64,000 nucleotides of DNA from Seriola aureovittata (GCF_021018895.1 NC_079374.1:5164212-5228211), one strand, 5' to 3'; counted from the first letter of the stretch, positions 23,685 through 53,800 are shown. Notes: generated by a model not told the origin, from the letters alone. Numbers and translations are program-made.

Positions 23685-26600
23685 GTAAGTAACTTAAAAA
23701 TTACCTAGCATTAAAGATCTTTAGCACGTTACCTAGATAAATGATCTACATACATGGTTGACATTTCTAAGCTAGCTAGTTATCTTTGCACTATCAACTA
23801 GCTTGCTACATCATCTCGCAATTGAAATGCATTGATTGTTGTTTTCCGGTGGAGTCCAACGTAAGCCGCTTCGCCTGGCTAATATGAGATCTGGTGCAGG
23901 GTGATGACTCCGAGATCAGATGTACAGCCCAAATGCTAATTGGATAACGTCAACAAACCGACCAGTTTGAAGACAAGGTCGTGCTATTTGATGGTTGCAC
24001 TCAAAGCTAACTAGGTACGCTAACAGTCTGTCAGTCTGAAGGGGACACATGACCCAAAACACCGCAGAGCATGATACCGTCTGTGAACGTTGGCGTCCTG
24101 AATTAAATAAGTGTTTTTCCTAAAGCTCAGACAGCTCAGTCTTTAACTTCTTGAAATGTTTCTAAAGCAGTCAACTCTTTAATCATTAATCTGTTTTCTA
24201 AATACACTTAAAAATGAGGAGATCATTACTCTTGGTCAAAGGCGAATACTTGAAGTTGCACTCTAATTAAGTGTTCAGTCAGACTCAAAAGTGTCTTTGA
24301 TCACATGTGTCCTGATTTAAATCATAGCTAGTCTAGTTAGACAGTCTTAACTCAAGGTCCACTTATTATTAGCTATTCAATCATATTTTACAGCCTTAGC
24401 CAGCGCTGTTTCCTAGCTCAAAAATGTACTAAGGTGCTCACAATATTTTGCCATTTAAGAATGCATTAGATAAAATGACTAGTCAGTTAATCATGAACTA
24501 ATAATTAACTAATAACAGTTATTTTTACAAACGAAACTGCCAAAAGATGTACTGGTTTCAGCGTGTCAGATGTGATTATTTGCTGGTTTCTTAGTCTAAC
24601 TGATGGAATATTTGGCTTTTGGGTTGTTCAGAAAAATAAGCAATTTAAATATATCGCCTTTTTTTTTTCTTCTGCATTTCACAGAGCAAATTATGAATCG
24701 ACTGATCGGGAAAATAAGCTGTTGATAAATTAAAAATGATCATTAGTTGCAGCCCTATACTGCAATTAATGTAGGGGAAGTTCTTGTACAGCCACTTTAA
24801 GACAAATGTAACTTTGCATTTGGGATGTTTGATGACACTAAATATAAAGAAGACTTCTATAGAAAAACATGTAAGGTATAGAAGAAAGTTTTGAGATTAG
24901 ACCTGCAACTGAAAAGTAACCCACTTAAGTAGAGTATGAAAATATTTTTATGATGTATCACCTGTTAATGTGTGTGTTGTATCCTGGTTTGTCATAACAG
25001 TGTACTTAAAGGCAGTTCTACAGACATTTGTAAGGTGGCAACTACCTTTGAAAGTGGGTTGAGAGGCTGGTTGTCATAGTGAGGGATGGTGGTTACAGAG
25101 CGGAAGTATTTGTTGGTACAGGAGATCAGTACAGTGTGTTTACCAAAGTGATTTTAAAATATCTGAAGCAGGTGTCTGTATCAGCTCATGTCTGTCAGAG
25201 CTCACTGCCTCTGTCACTGCAGACACAAATGTGATCGGTGTGCTTCAGCATTGAGAACGGATAAAGACAGATGTAGAAATGTGAAGAATGTGACGGACAG
25301 AATTAGCAGAGACCTGGAAGACTCTGCCTGTTGTCACACATGTTCACACCTGGACATTTGCTACAGAAAGCAGGTGTGGTTGTCAGCGTGTACGTTTTAG
25401 GAAATCACACAATCTTTGGACAGGAGCTTTTCTCAACTCCCAGTCTGTCTGAACGTCTGAGAAAATCTTGGCCTGTAGACTTTGTGCTCTGAGATTATAA
25501 CAGTCAAGATGAGCTGCGTTATGGTGTGTTTGATCACTAATCTTTGACAAACTCAAGAGGCAGCCTCCCTTTTGTGGAATCTGTAGTTGAACTTTGAACT
25601 CACTTTATGGTTTTTCTTTTTTATGATGCAGTGTGTGTGTGTGACCTGGAAATTAAAGACATTTTGAAATGTGGTATAGTTCATATTAGCTGGAAATGCT
25701 GAGGCAGACTGGCTGACGTGCTTTAAAGGTAATTGCATTTATGGTGAATCATAACAGACTGTGTTTTCAGTGAGCTTATTTACAGAGTCATTTTGCAGTA
25801 GATATCTCAGTCTTGACTCTTTGTGGGCTGAGTTTCTTTCCACTTCCATGTCTAGCTATAGATTTGTTTAAAGCTTCTAAGGAAAAGACTGAATTGTCTC
25901 AGAATAAGTATCATTAACTTTATCATTGACTCACCCACTGACGGCTTGTGAATCACTAAAAGTACGGACGGTACATTTGACCTGTATTTGTCAGTGCCCT
26001 TTGTGATACTCATACAGCTGCTGTCTGAGAAGTTTAAAAAAGAAAAGCACGTTGCCTTATTGATTTAGGGAAGTCGAACCAGAAGTCACTGAATCTGTTA
26101 CTCCTGTCTGACCCAATTCGACTTGAGTCCACTTCATGTAGCCACAAATAATGACAAATATATTTGTAAACGACTTTAAAATGTACTTATCTACACATCC
26201 AGTTTAACACCATGACACTGAACTCCCAAACCTATTGAACCTCGCTGGACTCACCAGAGGGGTCCTATGAGTTATCTTTTATTCAAACACAGATGAAAGT
26301 TAAGACTCTCACAGACATGGATTTCAAGCTCATTTTCAAGCTGTTTTTGACATTAACCTTAAAGTAAAGGCATGATAGTGAAATCAGTTCTGCCCTGCAG
26401 AAAAATAACTGTGATAATATGGTTTCTCGTAAAGGAATACACCACTGATAATCAATCTTTTGAGTATCAAATAGGCTTGAAATGCGGTTTCTGAAGAGTT
26501 TGCAGCCTTCTTGTTCATGGAGGAGAGCAGCAAACCCACAGTCACAGCATAAAAAAGGCATCAATGCAACATAATCCTCTGCTGTTGATCCATCTGTTCA

Positions 26601-28386
26601 GTCATTTCTAAATAATCCCGACAATAAATCACTAAATACAGTACTTGTGGCAGATATTTTTGGAGCTGTGAAGATGTGACGGTACAATGTGGAAGTAGTG
26701 TATTTAGCTACTGTATGTTGCTGTAAAACTGAGTGTTTTTAAAACTGTTAGAGCGTATTTGATACTCAAAAGATTTTCATCAGCATTTTTACTTAGTTCC
26801 TTACCCCATTTAAAGAAAACAAAGAAACACAGAGAGAGCCTCTCTTCTATGAAATGAATTATGAGAGCAGTAAAGTAAGGGCATAGGAACTTTAATGATA
26901 TTGCAATGAATTTGCATCTCTTCAATGTGACAAAGTTTCATTGCTGAAGGTGTGTCTGATAAAAATGATACTTTGGAGGTTTGAGTATTCACCTGATGCC
27001 TGCACCTCCCCATCAGTTCACTGCGGCTGCTCACTCTTTCCTCGTAGCTCCCTTGCAATATAATGCAAAACTGCTCAGCCCATTTTTTTTTTATTTCACT
27101 TACAGAGAACAGACTATATACAATTTTGCTCTGAAGGTGGAGAGTTGCTCATATTCTCAAATAAAAACAGCTAAGCCTTAAATCTGGAGGTCTGGGCAGG
27201 CAATTTTATGTTGTTATTTAATATCAGCATTTGTTTTGCTTGACAAGAGTGGATTAAATTTTATAAGTTTCCTGCATATACAGTCTCTAATTTATGCCCT
27301 TTGTCCAGTTTGTTGAAAAAAGTTGTTTGCAATTTTTGGTGGGTGGCAATATTTTTGATTTAAATAATTAACTTATATTCAAGTTCTGATTCAAATACTG
27401 AATTTCCTATAATCCAGGGGCAAAAACTCACCCATGTCAGTTGTGAAAGTAAAGCTCAAACAATTGACAAGAGTGACATGGGGTGACATGTCAGTTGACA
27501 GTGACACTTTGTGCATTTCATGTTTTTTTAATAAGCTTTTAATGATTAATCTGCTATTAACTTGGCAGATGAATAAAGCAGAAAAAGTGCATCCCTAATA
27601 GTGAGGGACTTCCATGTTAAGCTGAAGGTGGACTGGCTGTAGGTGGACTGAATGGTTTCCCTGGAAACAACATACTGTAGAGGCTGACTTATGTTTGTTT
27701 AGGAAAACAGAAAAAAAAATATATAGAAGCCCTTCAGCACAAATGATTGATTTCTGAATGAAGGGGTGTTTTGTGGGGTTGGAGGGCAGGACAGTGCACG
27801 CTGAGAGAGACTTAGCAGTACAGTTTACATTAAGGTAGCTATCATTTTAATAACCCTGGCTGTGTGAGACCATTTCATGCTCTCTTCCTGGAAATAATGG
27901 ATTTACTTTTTTTTTCATGAATTTGATTAAGTATCTTGATTTTCAGATATTTGATGCACTGGATTCTTGATGTTCCCATCTGGTTATTTTTACTTTAAAT
28001 TTGTTCAAACTTTAAGAGACGGCCACAGTAAATGTCCTGTGTTAGAACATTGATTCAAAGCGCTTGACAATTTCAAATTTCTCTGGCCTAGCCTCTGGGA
28101 GCAATTAGGCTTCGGTGTCTTGCTGAGTCACAGTCATCCTTTATATATTAAGTGTATGCGAAACCACTGCAGTCTTAACATACACAGTAACCACTCTAGT
28201 TATAGTAGCCGTTCATTACATTTTCAGAGCCCAAACAAAAGGAAATACAGTAATGTAGACTTGACAAAAACACAGTTGCACAGTTATATTTTGGGAACTT
28301 TAAAAGACTTTTGGGAAAATGTTATTGATTGTTATTGAAGTTTACATGTTGATGTGTACTTTCTGTTTTTTTGTTTGTTTACACAG
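23685..28386 (+). other. fhip1b: fhip1b intron 1
   Basis: A 4.7-kb intron. GCTAGC/TTAGC words cluster just inside the donor (to about 24030), and a teleost interspersed repeat lies at 24455-24765. The rest is AT-rich and featureless to me. Confidence 0.65.
24455..24765. repeat. Copy of the teleost interspersed repeat (opposite orientation)
   Basis: It contains TTTGGCTTTTGGGTTGTTCA then AATAAGCAATTTAAA and ends ATGATCATTAGTTGCAGCCC, the reverse-strand form of the element seen at 14765-15145. Confidence 0.6.
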
Positions 28387-28760
28387 CACGGAGTGCCTGT
28401 CCTGACTGGCTATGGAGTGGAGTTGGCTTCAGACTGGATGACAGGGTCTACAGGGAGGACAGGGTCACACAGTCTCTAAAGCAGCAGTGGGCTTTTCCTA
28501 GATGTACACTGACTGGCAGTGACAGCCCATTCAGGCGACCTCCTTCACCTCCTCCTCTCTGTTTAGATACACTTTCCCTCCCCTTTATCCCCCTTCTCTC
28601 CTCCCCTTCTCATTCTCCTTCCCACATCATCTTTTAATTTTCTTCCCCTCTTCCCTTCTTCTCTCTGCTTTCTTTTTTTACTCTGACCTTTTACGGGAAC
28701 TCTTTCTCCCCCACCTTTTGAGTTCTTGTGACTTTTGACCGGCCTCCCACCGGGTCCAGT

Positions 28761-43991
<15,231 letters not shown>

Positions 43992-44905
43992 ACGGTAAAC
44001 ACAAGACTCTTCAAATCTAGCTCTTAGCCTCCATTTGTTTTTGTTTTAGGCTGTAAACAGAGTTCTGTAGGATTCTCCAATCACCAGAGGACAGACTGGA
44101 GCACTGAGACTTTTCTGTCACTGAAGTGGGTCGTCTGCACAGACAAAAGCAAGAGGAAAACAGTCGCATTTTTGTACCAAAATCATTATAGGATACCTGT
44201 AGGACTGGAAGAATTTTCCTTATCTGTAAACTTATATGATATTGTGCATATCATGTATTATATTTACATTCTATACACAGAAAATCTCAGTAAATGCTTG
44301 AGATTTGGGAGCTTGTACATACACATACCATGTCATGGTATAATGTGACACAGTAAAGCCACAGATATTAGAAATAGGTGCACATATTGGTGCTAGTCGA
44401 TACTCTTACGTTGGAAGGGTGCTTTCAGGCGGCACAGAGGAGAAGAAGGTTTTATCCTCAACAAATGATAAACACCAAAAAACTGTTTGGCAGGAAAACA
44501 GTGAAAGTGTAGGCGAGTCAATTAATGACAAAGTGATCCAATCAGATTTGGCCATCTCTCGTCGACAACCTCATCTTTGTCTTTTGTCCTCTGGCCAATA
44601 GAGAAAGCTCACAGAAAAACAGCTCCCAGTAACATTCAAGCACCTCAAGTGTCCATTTAGTTTTCAAAAGGCTCCACTGCTGCAAAGACTAGTCATCAAT
44701 GAATGAGATAACTGGAAGAGGTGATGTGAGGTGAGAGTGCCACCTTCTCTCCTGTGAATCAGCACGACCACCACAAATGTACTGGAAAACTTTTGGTAAT
44801 TAATGCCGTTTTTAAAAAGATATTGTTTTAAATGTGTTTTTGTTTTTTGCATTTGCGCCACTTTCTAGACATATCAGCAACACGTGGGAGCAGGTGTGTC
44901 TGTGG

Positions 44906-44906
<1 letters not shown>

Positions 44907-44942
<36 letters not shown>
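44907..44942. repeat. (GT)n microsatellite in fhip1b 3' UTR
   Basis: Uninterrupted GT repeat about 0.9 kb after the stop codon. Confidence 0.97.
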
Positions 44943-44944
<2 letters not shown>

Positions 44945-45277
44945 TTTGTTGTAAAAGTGACTCCTTTCTAAAAGGTGACGTCAGCTCTTCAGGCCATCGG
45001 TAAAGCCATTCACCTGTTGCCATAAAAGAGGCTGCGGCATTGAAAAGGCATCACTGCTTTACGATTCATGACTTCAGTTTTTCATTTTAGTCTTTCTTCA
45101 TTTTTTTAAAGACCCGAGTGTCTGCGAGAAAAAGGGCGAGAAGAGAAGGGATTGTTTTTCAAGGGAGCGTTGTCATGATTTCCATTTACTTTAAACTGAC
45201 AGCTGAAAAAAGGTCCTTGTGAGGCATTCACTGACTTTTTCTATAAACAGATCTTCGTGTGAGTGTGAGCTAAAAAA

Positions 45278-45287
45278 AATAAATAAA
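45278..45287 (+). terminator. Candidate fhip1b polyadenylation signals
   Basis: Two overlapping AATAAA hexamers (45278-45283 and 45282-45287), the first seen after the stop. Longer isoforms cannot be excluded. Confidence 0.45.
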
Positions 45288-48200
45288 AGCTTATAAGAAG
45301 CGGTTTCCATTTCAGTTTATAGATTTTGGTTTTAGTTAGCTTGAAAAACGTAGTGTCTTTTTGGGTGAGACAGGCCAAACTGAACATCCAAACCGTTCAT
45401 CTTGGAATTTAACATGCTGCTATTTTTTTAACACCCATTTCTATCAGTGTAACAGCTACTATCTCTTCATTTCATTGTTAGGTACCAAGTATTAAATGTG
45501 TATGTGAGGATGCGGAAGAAGTCAGTGCCAGTGTTGTGATTGGCGTTTAATTTATTTTGACTGAGGTTGAATGAAATTGCAGTCGCAGTGTTAAAAGCTT
45601 TTGCCAAGACAAAAATATTCTCTTTCAACGTTGAGTGACCTTGTGAGGCTCGGAATTGTTGCATGTTGGTAGATTTTTTGTTTTTTGTTTTTTGATGAAG
45701 ATGGTGGTTCTTCATTTCACAGGTCTGTAACTTTTTAAAATAATTTTCTAGTTCTTTTCGGTAAATTCCTCCAGGAAATTACGAGAAAATTGTTAGGAGA
45801 AGAACCTGTAAAAATGAAGCATTACCTGTATGACTGCAGTGTGAAATCCATCAGTGACCCAGCTTTTTGCACATACTAGCCATTCTCTCTACTGCCATCC
45901 TGCAAAGTCTTAATCTCTGAAATTGAAAACCACATTTTTCTTTTTTCTTTTTTTGACAACTTTCATCTTTCTCAACAAGTTGAAGCCTCCTCAACTTGTC
46001 AAAGCCATATCCACGGTCGTCCTGTTTGTAAATGTACTCCATCACTGCTGTAACTCACTTTTCTACAGGATTTCTAGACACATTTTGTAACACCCCCACT
46101 GTTTGTTTTTAACAAATACCATTAGTACGAGTGTCTGCATGTCAGTAAAGGTCAGGTTTCTAATTAAATGATAATTAAATAGTGTAGTTTGGTCTGTGCA
46201 ACAGTGCTGAGCTTCAATTAGCTTCCATGCTGTAGGATTTTAGTGGTTTTAGTGAGTCATCCCGGTGCCTGCAGAGATCAGCAGCGACAACAAGAACATG
46301 TTTCACACTGAATGTTTGCTCTCGGCTAATTAAATTGGTAGAGAAATCACTGCTGTAATTTACCCACTGCCTTCCGTCCGTCCATCTGTTCACCGAGTCT
46401 GTTGTTCATCCACGTGTTCAGAACGAGATTAATGTTTCCCTTAAGGCCAGAGGGTCTCTCTGCACTCCTCAACTCCACTCAAGATTGTGTTTTTTTTTTT
46501 GCAAACAGTTCTGTTAAAGATCAGACGTATATTGAGCTTGATGGTAAATGTTCATCTCCTCAGTAGTATCACTTACTCGGTCAGTGGCAAAGTAACAGTG
46601 CAGTTAGTCAGGTTTATGCATTTCTGTGATACGTTTGTGGACACCAAAGACAATCTCTCTGACAGTACGTGAAACTCCCTGTGTCTCTGTTTATGCAATC
46701 ATAGGCAGTTTAATGGTGCACTGTCTGAACACGTCTTTATGCAGCACTTTTTCCATATTCAAATAACTTCCCAAAATAATCTGTTATGTAATACAGTAGC
46801 AGTTAAATGGCCAAATTAATTATGATGATAAAGTTGTGCTCGCCAAGTTAACTGGTGCTACAGCAATTTCAGATGATACAACCGATGAAAATAAGACCCA
46901 AGCTGTAACAACCCTGAATTAAGGTTAAAAAGGCGACAGGACGAGGTTGTTTTTGAAGCTCTCGCCGCATTGGAACGAAGGGAACTGCTTAATAACCTTA
47001 AGCTGCAGAATTTAAACTGCTAGCATTGATCCTCTGTGACTGAAAATGGGATTTTAGCTCATGTACACGTCTAGACTTCCCACAGTCATTTCTCACTGCT
47101 TACGGTTTGTATTTTTTTTTTTTTTATATTTACTTGTTTTTCATTCTTAAGAATACAAAAGACATAATTGTGACAAAGTTTGTAATAGGGTGTTTTTATA
47201 GGGGGATTATTTCCTACCAGGGACTTTGACTTCTTCCCGGAGTTGTCAGACGACAGACTGAAAGCAGAACTTCATACAGTGCAGCGCTCAACAAAAACAA
47301 AACTAAATATAATAAAAACAGGGAGTTTGACAAATGTAATCAAGGCTTAGTGGTGTTATGGTTATGGTTTGTTATGGTTTACCTCACTTTAAGGAAGCTG
47401 TTGTTCATACTCCTTAACACTGAACGGCAGCAAATGGCTTCCTCTGCTGGTAGAGAAGTGAGTCCAACTGTTCAGACAGCGGTGTGTGTCGTCTGTTCAG
47501 AACACACCGACACTCATTTTAATTTGCATTTGAGAAGGGGATTTTGATTTCTGACAATGCAGCAACTACCACATCTGGAGGCTGAAGCCGTTACAGAAAT
47601 GTCTTAACAGCAGAAACTGTCGCCAAACAAATCTCATTATAAATGAAGTGACGGAGAAAACCAAATCAATGATCTCTCTTAAGAACAGTTAAATATAATC
47701 AGTGCACCACAGTGAGTTAGGGCCGCGAAATGTATCAGATCTTATGTTTGTGAATGTGTTGGCTTGAATAACAGGCGTCTCAGCCATGGTGGTTGCTGAA
47801 TAACATAAAAATGTTGTTTGTTTTTTTACTCTAAACTGACAAAGATGGTGCTGAGTGGTGAACCCAAAGCTAAGCTTCAAAAATGTGTGTAATGTCACAG
47901 ATTTTTTTTTGTTTTTGTTTTTTTCCTGTCTATCTCAGACAGTTGTACTTGAACACTACATTTACTCCGTCACTTAAAAAAACAGATGAACATTTATTCG
48001 TTTTGGCTGAATTCAGAGCATGTTAAGTCTTGAGATTGTGTGTTTTGTTTATTCAAGGGTACATGCAAACAACAAGCCAAAGTCTTCAAATGTCACTGGC
48101 TTTCATTTGAATTGGAAATATATCATGCCCTTTTGTTTCAGGGTGGGTTATGATTGGCTCTTCAACACAATTAAACTCAAAAATGGGTAAAAATAATTCA

Positions 48201-49007
48201 TATTTTCAAATTGCTGAGCTGAGCTGAGCTTCACGTGGCAAAGCTGTGTGACAGATGAAGCTTCCACTTTAACGTCAGTAAAAAGCACATGTGTTCACAC
48301 ACTTCCTCTGACAGCCTCAGTTTGAAGCTTGAATTTGTTTGCACGGCCGATTTACCACTTCATTTACACTTTGTGCCATGTTTTTTGTTTTTTTTCATAT
48401 GTTGATTTGTGTTGCTTATCATGGGATGTAAAGTATGTGCAGTATCTTTTCACTTTGCTTCTTTCTTTGGAAAAGCTTTTGACTTGTCGCTTAACATTTC
48501 TCCCCTGTGATCTATGCAACACATGCTCTAATCGTCCCCTGTTTGAAGCTGAAAAGGTGATGTGGATTGATTTAATGTGTAAATACTGTAAAAAGCAAAG
48601 GGTCAGAAATGCAGAGGTATGTGAAATAATCAACAGGACAGAATGGAAATCATGCTAAAATAATGTAATGATGAATGTTGTCAGAAATATTTTTCTATAT
48701 TTTGAAATCATTAGAAAAAAGGACAAAAATACAAAGTGGGAAAAAGCTGTCAGAAGAACACTACAAAGGGAATGTTTTTATTAATTTATAAATTCTTTGC
48801 CTAGCAATATCGCTTTTGTCCCGGTCTCCTTTCTTTTTGTGACTGTATGAAGTTAACCCTGCAGGGGTGAAGAGTCCCACGCCATGTAAACATATCTCCA
48901 GTAAGGTTTGGGTCGTGTCTACATGTGACCTCTCATCACAGGTTAGTGTGGACAGAAGCTCCTTCTGGAACGGTCTCATTTGAAGGATTTTAGATGCCTG
49001 GAAATAT

Positions 49008-49049
49008 ACTACTACTACTACTACTACTCATTATTATTATTATTATTAT
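49008..49049. repeat. (CTA)n and (ATT)n short repeats
   Basis: Seven CTA units followed by an ATT run. Confidence 0.9.
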
Positions 49050-49335
49050 AGATAATTTATTTATAGAACACCTGCTTTCCAGGATCTTTACAAGTTCTCT
49101 ACATTAAAATTAAGAAAGTACATCACAATAAGACTGGATAGATAGTGGATGATAAAATATGCAAATGAAAATAAAAAAACAAACCAGTAAGTAATAAAAT
49201 ATTAGAGGATTAATTAAAAGCCAAATTTCATCTGCTGTATAAAAATGTCCAAACAGCCCACATCTCTTACAGCTCGTGGTTGGGTATTGCATAGTTTTGG
49301 AGTATAGTTTTTTTAAGTAACTACCAAGTATTTGA
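49050..49335. repeat. Teleost SINE-like repeat, degenerate
   Basis: Starts TAATTTATTTATAGAACACC and TCTTTACAAGTTCT, then TACATTAAAATTAAG, the same block order as at 42695-42830 but more diverged and longer. Confidence 0.45.
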
Positions 49336-49759
49336 CAAGCCCTTTGCAACATGTATGTTTACCTACACACTAGTCTCAGTTTCAGGTTTTCGGAGTTTCC
49401 TGTTTATATGTCTGCACATCCTGGTTTCATTCTGGTTTCACATTCTGTGCAGGTCTTTCATTGACTCCAGTTAAATGAAGCCATGTAGAATGAACCATGT
49501 AATGATGACATCTTGACACCAGTAAGGAGGAAATTTATTAATAATTCTTGTCACTCTGGCTCTCGTATTCCATTAGTGGTGAAGAGATGGAGAAGAAAAT
49601 CTCCAGAGCGATAAATTGCAGCAGTGTTTAAGCAGCCATGAACCAAAAATAGCTTCATCTTCAGCTGCTGAAGGAATTAAAGTCGGCACAGAGACGGAGT
49701 CATAGACACGAGCACTGAATCACGGACTATTAGAAACTGGGATAATGTTTCCCGCTTAT

Positions 49760-50020
49760 ACTATTTGTTTAATAATCAATTAGTTGATCGACAGAAAAAT
49801 AATCAGCAACTAATTTTTTAAGAAAAAATACCAAACGTTCCACGTTCCAGCTTTATTACACTAATTAGCTGCTTTTCTGTTTTATATAACTGTAAATTGA
49901 ATCTTTGGGATTTGAACTAATCATCAGAACAAGACATTTGAACACATCACGTTAGGGTCCGTAAAATGATGACGATAGTGATTTCTCACTATGTTCTGAC
50001 ATTTTACTGAATAAACTCAT
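49760..50020. repeat. Copy of the teleost interspersed repeat
   Basis: Contains AATCAATTAGTTGATCGACA then AAAATAATCAGCAAC, a central TTTGGGATTTGAACTAATCA and GACATTTTACTGAATAAAC, in the element's reverse order. Confidence 0.65.
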
Positions 50021-50099
50021 GTATACAAATAATTTCCAGTAAGTCTGATAACCAGGATAAACTAGAACTACTACCTCATGGTTGTATAGCTCCGCCTCT

Positions 50100-50255
50100 C
50101 AGGGTCAGAGAAGACATTTGGAAACAGACTCTGGGAATTATGTTGCACATTTTTCACTATTTTCAGACATTTTATGGATGAAATAATTAATTGATCAATT
50201 GAAAAAACAACCTGTAGATTAACTGATAATGTTAATAATTGTTAGTCGCACCCCC
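50100..50255. repeat. Second copy of the same repeat, truncated
   Basis: Has AGAAGACATTTGGAAACAGA, TTTTTCACTATTTTCAGACA and ATTAATTGATCAATTGAAAA, ending near AATTGTTAGTCGCACCC. It lies close after the copy at 49760-50020. Confidence 0.65.
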
Positions 50256-50699
50256 GGCCATCAGCCCATTACAGACACATGGCTGCGAGTATATAGCGTC
50301 CATGCAGAATGAACTGGCTCAAACCCAGACATGAGTGTGAGCCAAACACGAGGACAGCATGCTAACCAACACTAGACATCACTGTTTAATGCAGGTAGCC
50401 AAGTAAACCATTAAAACTAAACACGACAGAGACACAGCATGTCTACACACAAGGTCACAGGTGTATTTCACAGCATAAAGATGTGGCAGTTCCAGTAAAT
50501 TACAGTGAACTTGCTCCCTGACTCCTGTTCTCTCCGTCACTCTCTCTTCTTGACTCTTATATCTAAAACACACAGCAGGAGGAAAACCAAGTATAACATA
50601 CACAGCTCGGAAACCAAGTATAAATGTCCAGCGTGGATGCACACACACTTGTGAGTTTGCTTCCACAGGAAACTGGAGTCAGCTTGGCGGTCTCCTAGC

Positions 50700-50811
50700 A
50701 ACAGCCAACAAGAGGGGAAGCAGCACAGAGGGAGTAAAAGCAAAGGAGTGGTGAGATGTAGTAAAGAGGAGTGGAGCATGGGGTCATAGCAGCGCTGGTA
50801 CCTGACTACAG
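50700..50811 (+). other. Possible non-coding exon upstream of the NHL gene
   Basis: Purine-rich sequence ends with CTACAG and a strong GTAAGA donor at 50812; the only ATG near its end is closed by a stop two codons later. It could be the 5' UTR exon joining the acceptor at 54118. Evidence is only the donor and the composition. Confidence 0.25.
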
Positions 50812-53800
50812 GTAAGACACAGTGATGGATTTGTGGGTTTTTTTTATCATTGTACAAAATTTTATTATAATTTGATTTAGATTTGTCAATAATTTCTTGT
50901 GTGTTTAGTATCAAAATGCAAAACATAAGAAGTATTATCATTTATAACCAACTGAAATTTGTTCAAAGTTTTGTCTGTCATATATTAGTTAACTTTAATC
51001 ATTTGAGACAACGTATAGTAGTAACACTGGGTTGCTCATTGGCTGTCTTCCTCATCCGACCCAGTTATCCTGAGCACTCGCAGGATGAGCAACTGGACCT
51101 TCCTCATCTATAATGTAGTTTGGTAATTTGAGTTGAAACCTGGTCTGTTGATGCAAAGAGATGAGACTGGCATGGGGCCTCAGATGCGCCTGTCATTTAT
51201 CTTCAGCATAAATAACTCGGCAGTGAAGTTTCGTTCATCCAACACAAGTAGCTGCATTCATTATTTTACCCAAGTGCAAGTCAACAAAAATCTTCTCAAG
51301 TATCAAAAGAACAAGTAAGAATAGATTATTTCACAACGCTTAATTATTCATGTGTTAGGTAATTTATACTGCAGGAAGTAGACTTAAACTATTCATACCC
51401 CTGATACAAATGCCACAATAATTCAAATATATTAAATACATTCAGCTGCTACATTAACTGCTACTTTGACAGAGTCTTAGTATTTCAGGTATTACATAAA
51501 TCTGCTATAGCCCCACACTGTGTGTACCCATGTCACAAATGCTGCAGCTCCAACTATCAAACTATCAAGTATTAACCCAAAAAGCATGAACCCAACTTTG
51601 GCCAGAACAAGGCTAGTAAATAAAATGATCAAATGTCAGTAACAGCAGTTGCTAAATTTGCAACGCTGCAGGTGAGATTGAATCAAAATATATGACAGCG
51701 TCCATGTTCATTATAGAACATGAAGTTTGGCCACCAAAGGCTAATGCTTAGGGAAAATGTCAGTAACAGTAACAGCTCAGGCCACAGCTCATCCCGGTTC
51801 CCGTACAAACACCCAAACACCTCAACGAAAACAACAAGAGGAGGCTGAAACAACAAGCTCAACAGGGCACAGGCACTTAAAGGTGCACAACTCAGACTTT
51901 GGAGGTTCAGGTTAATTACAACTTGTGGCATTTTTAAATGTAGAGAAAATAATGGCTTCTTCCTCTAAAATCTTCAGCCTTTTACTAAACTGTTGAGTGT
52001 CACTACATTGAGCTGTGGTTTGGTTCTGTTTGGTTCACAAAGGCTTTGTGTGGGAAGCACTTTGTTGTCGGCTAACAGAGTTCACCATAACTCTAAAAAA
52101 TTAATTTCTTTCTTGACTAAATGTGCCAAAGCTTACACAGTCTGATAAACATGTTAACCTTCATGTTACCTTCACAGTTAGTCTCCTTGTAACATTGCTG
52201 CAAAAAACGATCAGAAAGACTCTCAGTGTGTTTACAACCAGGGACTGAAAACAGGAGAAGTATTACTGAATATTCTGGACCAACCACAGAGTATTTCTAC
52301 TACTACTCATACTGTGCAGCTGTGCCGTCTGTCATGATGTAAGAGTTGATATTTAGAGGTTTAAATGATACATTAATACCAAATATTTCCCACCACTTTC
52401 ACTTAATTATACTACTATAATATTTTGTACTTACTGTTACTGCATTTACTCTGCTCTGAACCTACAATCGTCATATGTGGCTGTATTATTTCTTTAGTTT
52501 GATGAAACTCAACTGAAACTAGTTATATTAATGTTGAAGCTACTCGTTGAGCTTCAACATACGGTTTAAAACACATCAGTCCTCAGTAGTGTGGAATGAA
52601 CCAGTACCAAAAGCTGACATTGAAAACTCGATCATTCTTAATTTAAATGTTTTTGCACTTTGAGTAATAATTGAGTGAAAATGTTACTTTTATGCTGGAT
52701 TCATTACAGGCAAGGTCCTTTTATGGTCTGTGTCAAATGATTATTTTTTAAAGTAGCTTGTTTTTATTTCGTTTTTAGAAATACTTGTCCAAATATAAAG
52801 TAGCAAACAGGCATTATATAGAATTCATGCATAGGACTGATAACATACCCATTCCTATATATAACAAAATGGTTTGGGGCCATAAATTTCCTAATGTATT
52901 CCCAGAAAGAGTGCTCCTTTCTGTTTATTATATGAAGGTTCCCTGGGGTTCCAGTGTTATCACAATACATCACACAGAGGACAGTCATCTTTCACTGGCG
53001 TTTCTCTACATCACTTTGTACTGTTCATGAATAAAATATCAAAGCGGAGTCTGTTTGCAGAACTGGGGAGTTGAGAACTATTGTTGCGCTGACACTCCAG
53101 CTGTCTCTTTACCTCCCACTCTTGCCCTCACTCTGGATGCTTCTGGCTGTCCGCTGCCATTTGAAATGCTAATGGATTTTTCTCGGTGCCAAACTCTAAA
53201 CTTTCTTCTTCCTCTATGCTGGTTCTTTCTGCCCACATTCTTGTTTCTCCTATGGCCTTTCCCTCATAGATGTATCACCTTTCCATGAGCAGCTGTTCAC
53301 TTGGCAGCATGACAATAGCTCTTATAAAAGACCTATCTGGTTAAAGAAGTTGTAAGTCAGTCGTCTCCATCAGGCTGAGGTAGCATGTGCTGAATTCGAT
53401 TAAACTACATTCTTAGATTAAGTGTCTGTCAAACATTTCCCCATAGAGAAAATCCTGTCTGATGATGGCCATTTTCACTGTAGTGAAATGTTTCGTCACA
53501 GCCACAGTGGTTACCACAATATACTGCATACCACAGTACTCCAACACAACACCACCACAAGTTACAGCCTCAAAAAGAATAAATATATTCAATTCTATTC
53601 AACTGGGCTGTAATAGTAACACTTGCCATATCTCTCTACAGTTGGTGACCATAATTTGTGGATCAGTTTTAAAATGACAGAAATAGGAATAGCTAACATG
53701 GTAAGCTATTTTAAAGCATGCGTCCTTTATTTTAAAAAAAAAAATAGCATAAAACCTTGTGAAAATTACACATGAATATCATCCAATTTTAGACAAGATG

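Larger units (their letters stand above)
43992..45290 (+). other. fhip1b: Presumed fhip1b 3' UTR
   Basis: Non-coding sequence from the stop codon to the first good poly(A) signals. It contains a GT microsatellite at 44907-44942. The 3' limit is inferred. Confidence 0.5.

Noticed and set aside
48329..48658. Cys-rich frame considered as a missing RING exon for the NHL gene
   Set aside because: Cysteine spacing does not fit a RING or B-box pattern, and there is no suitable splice phase to 54119.
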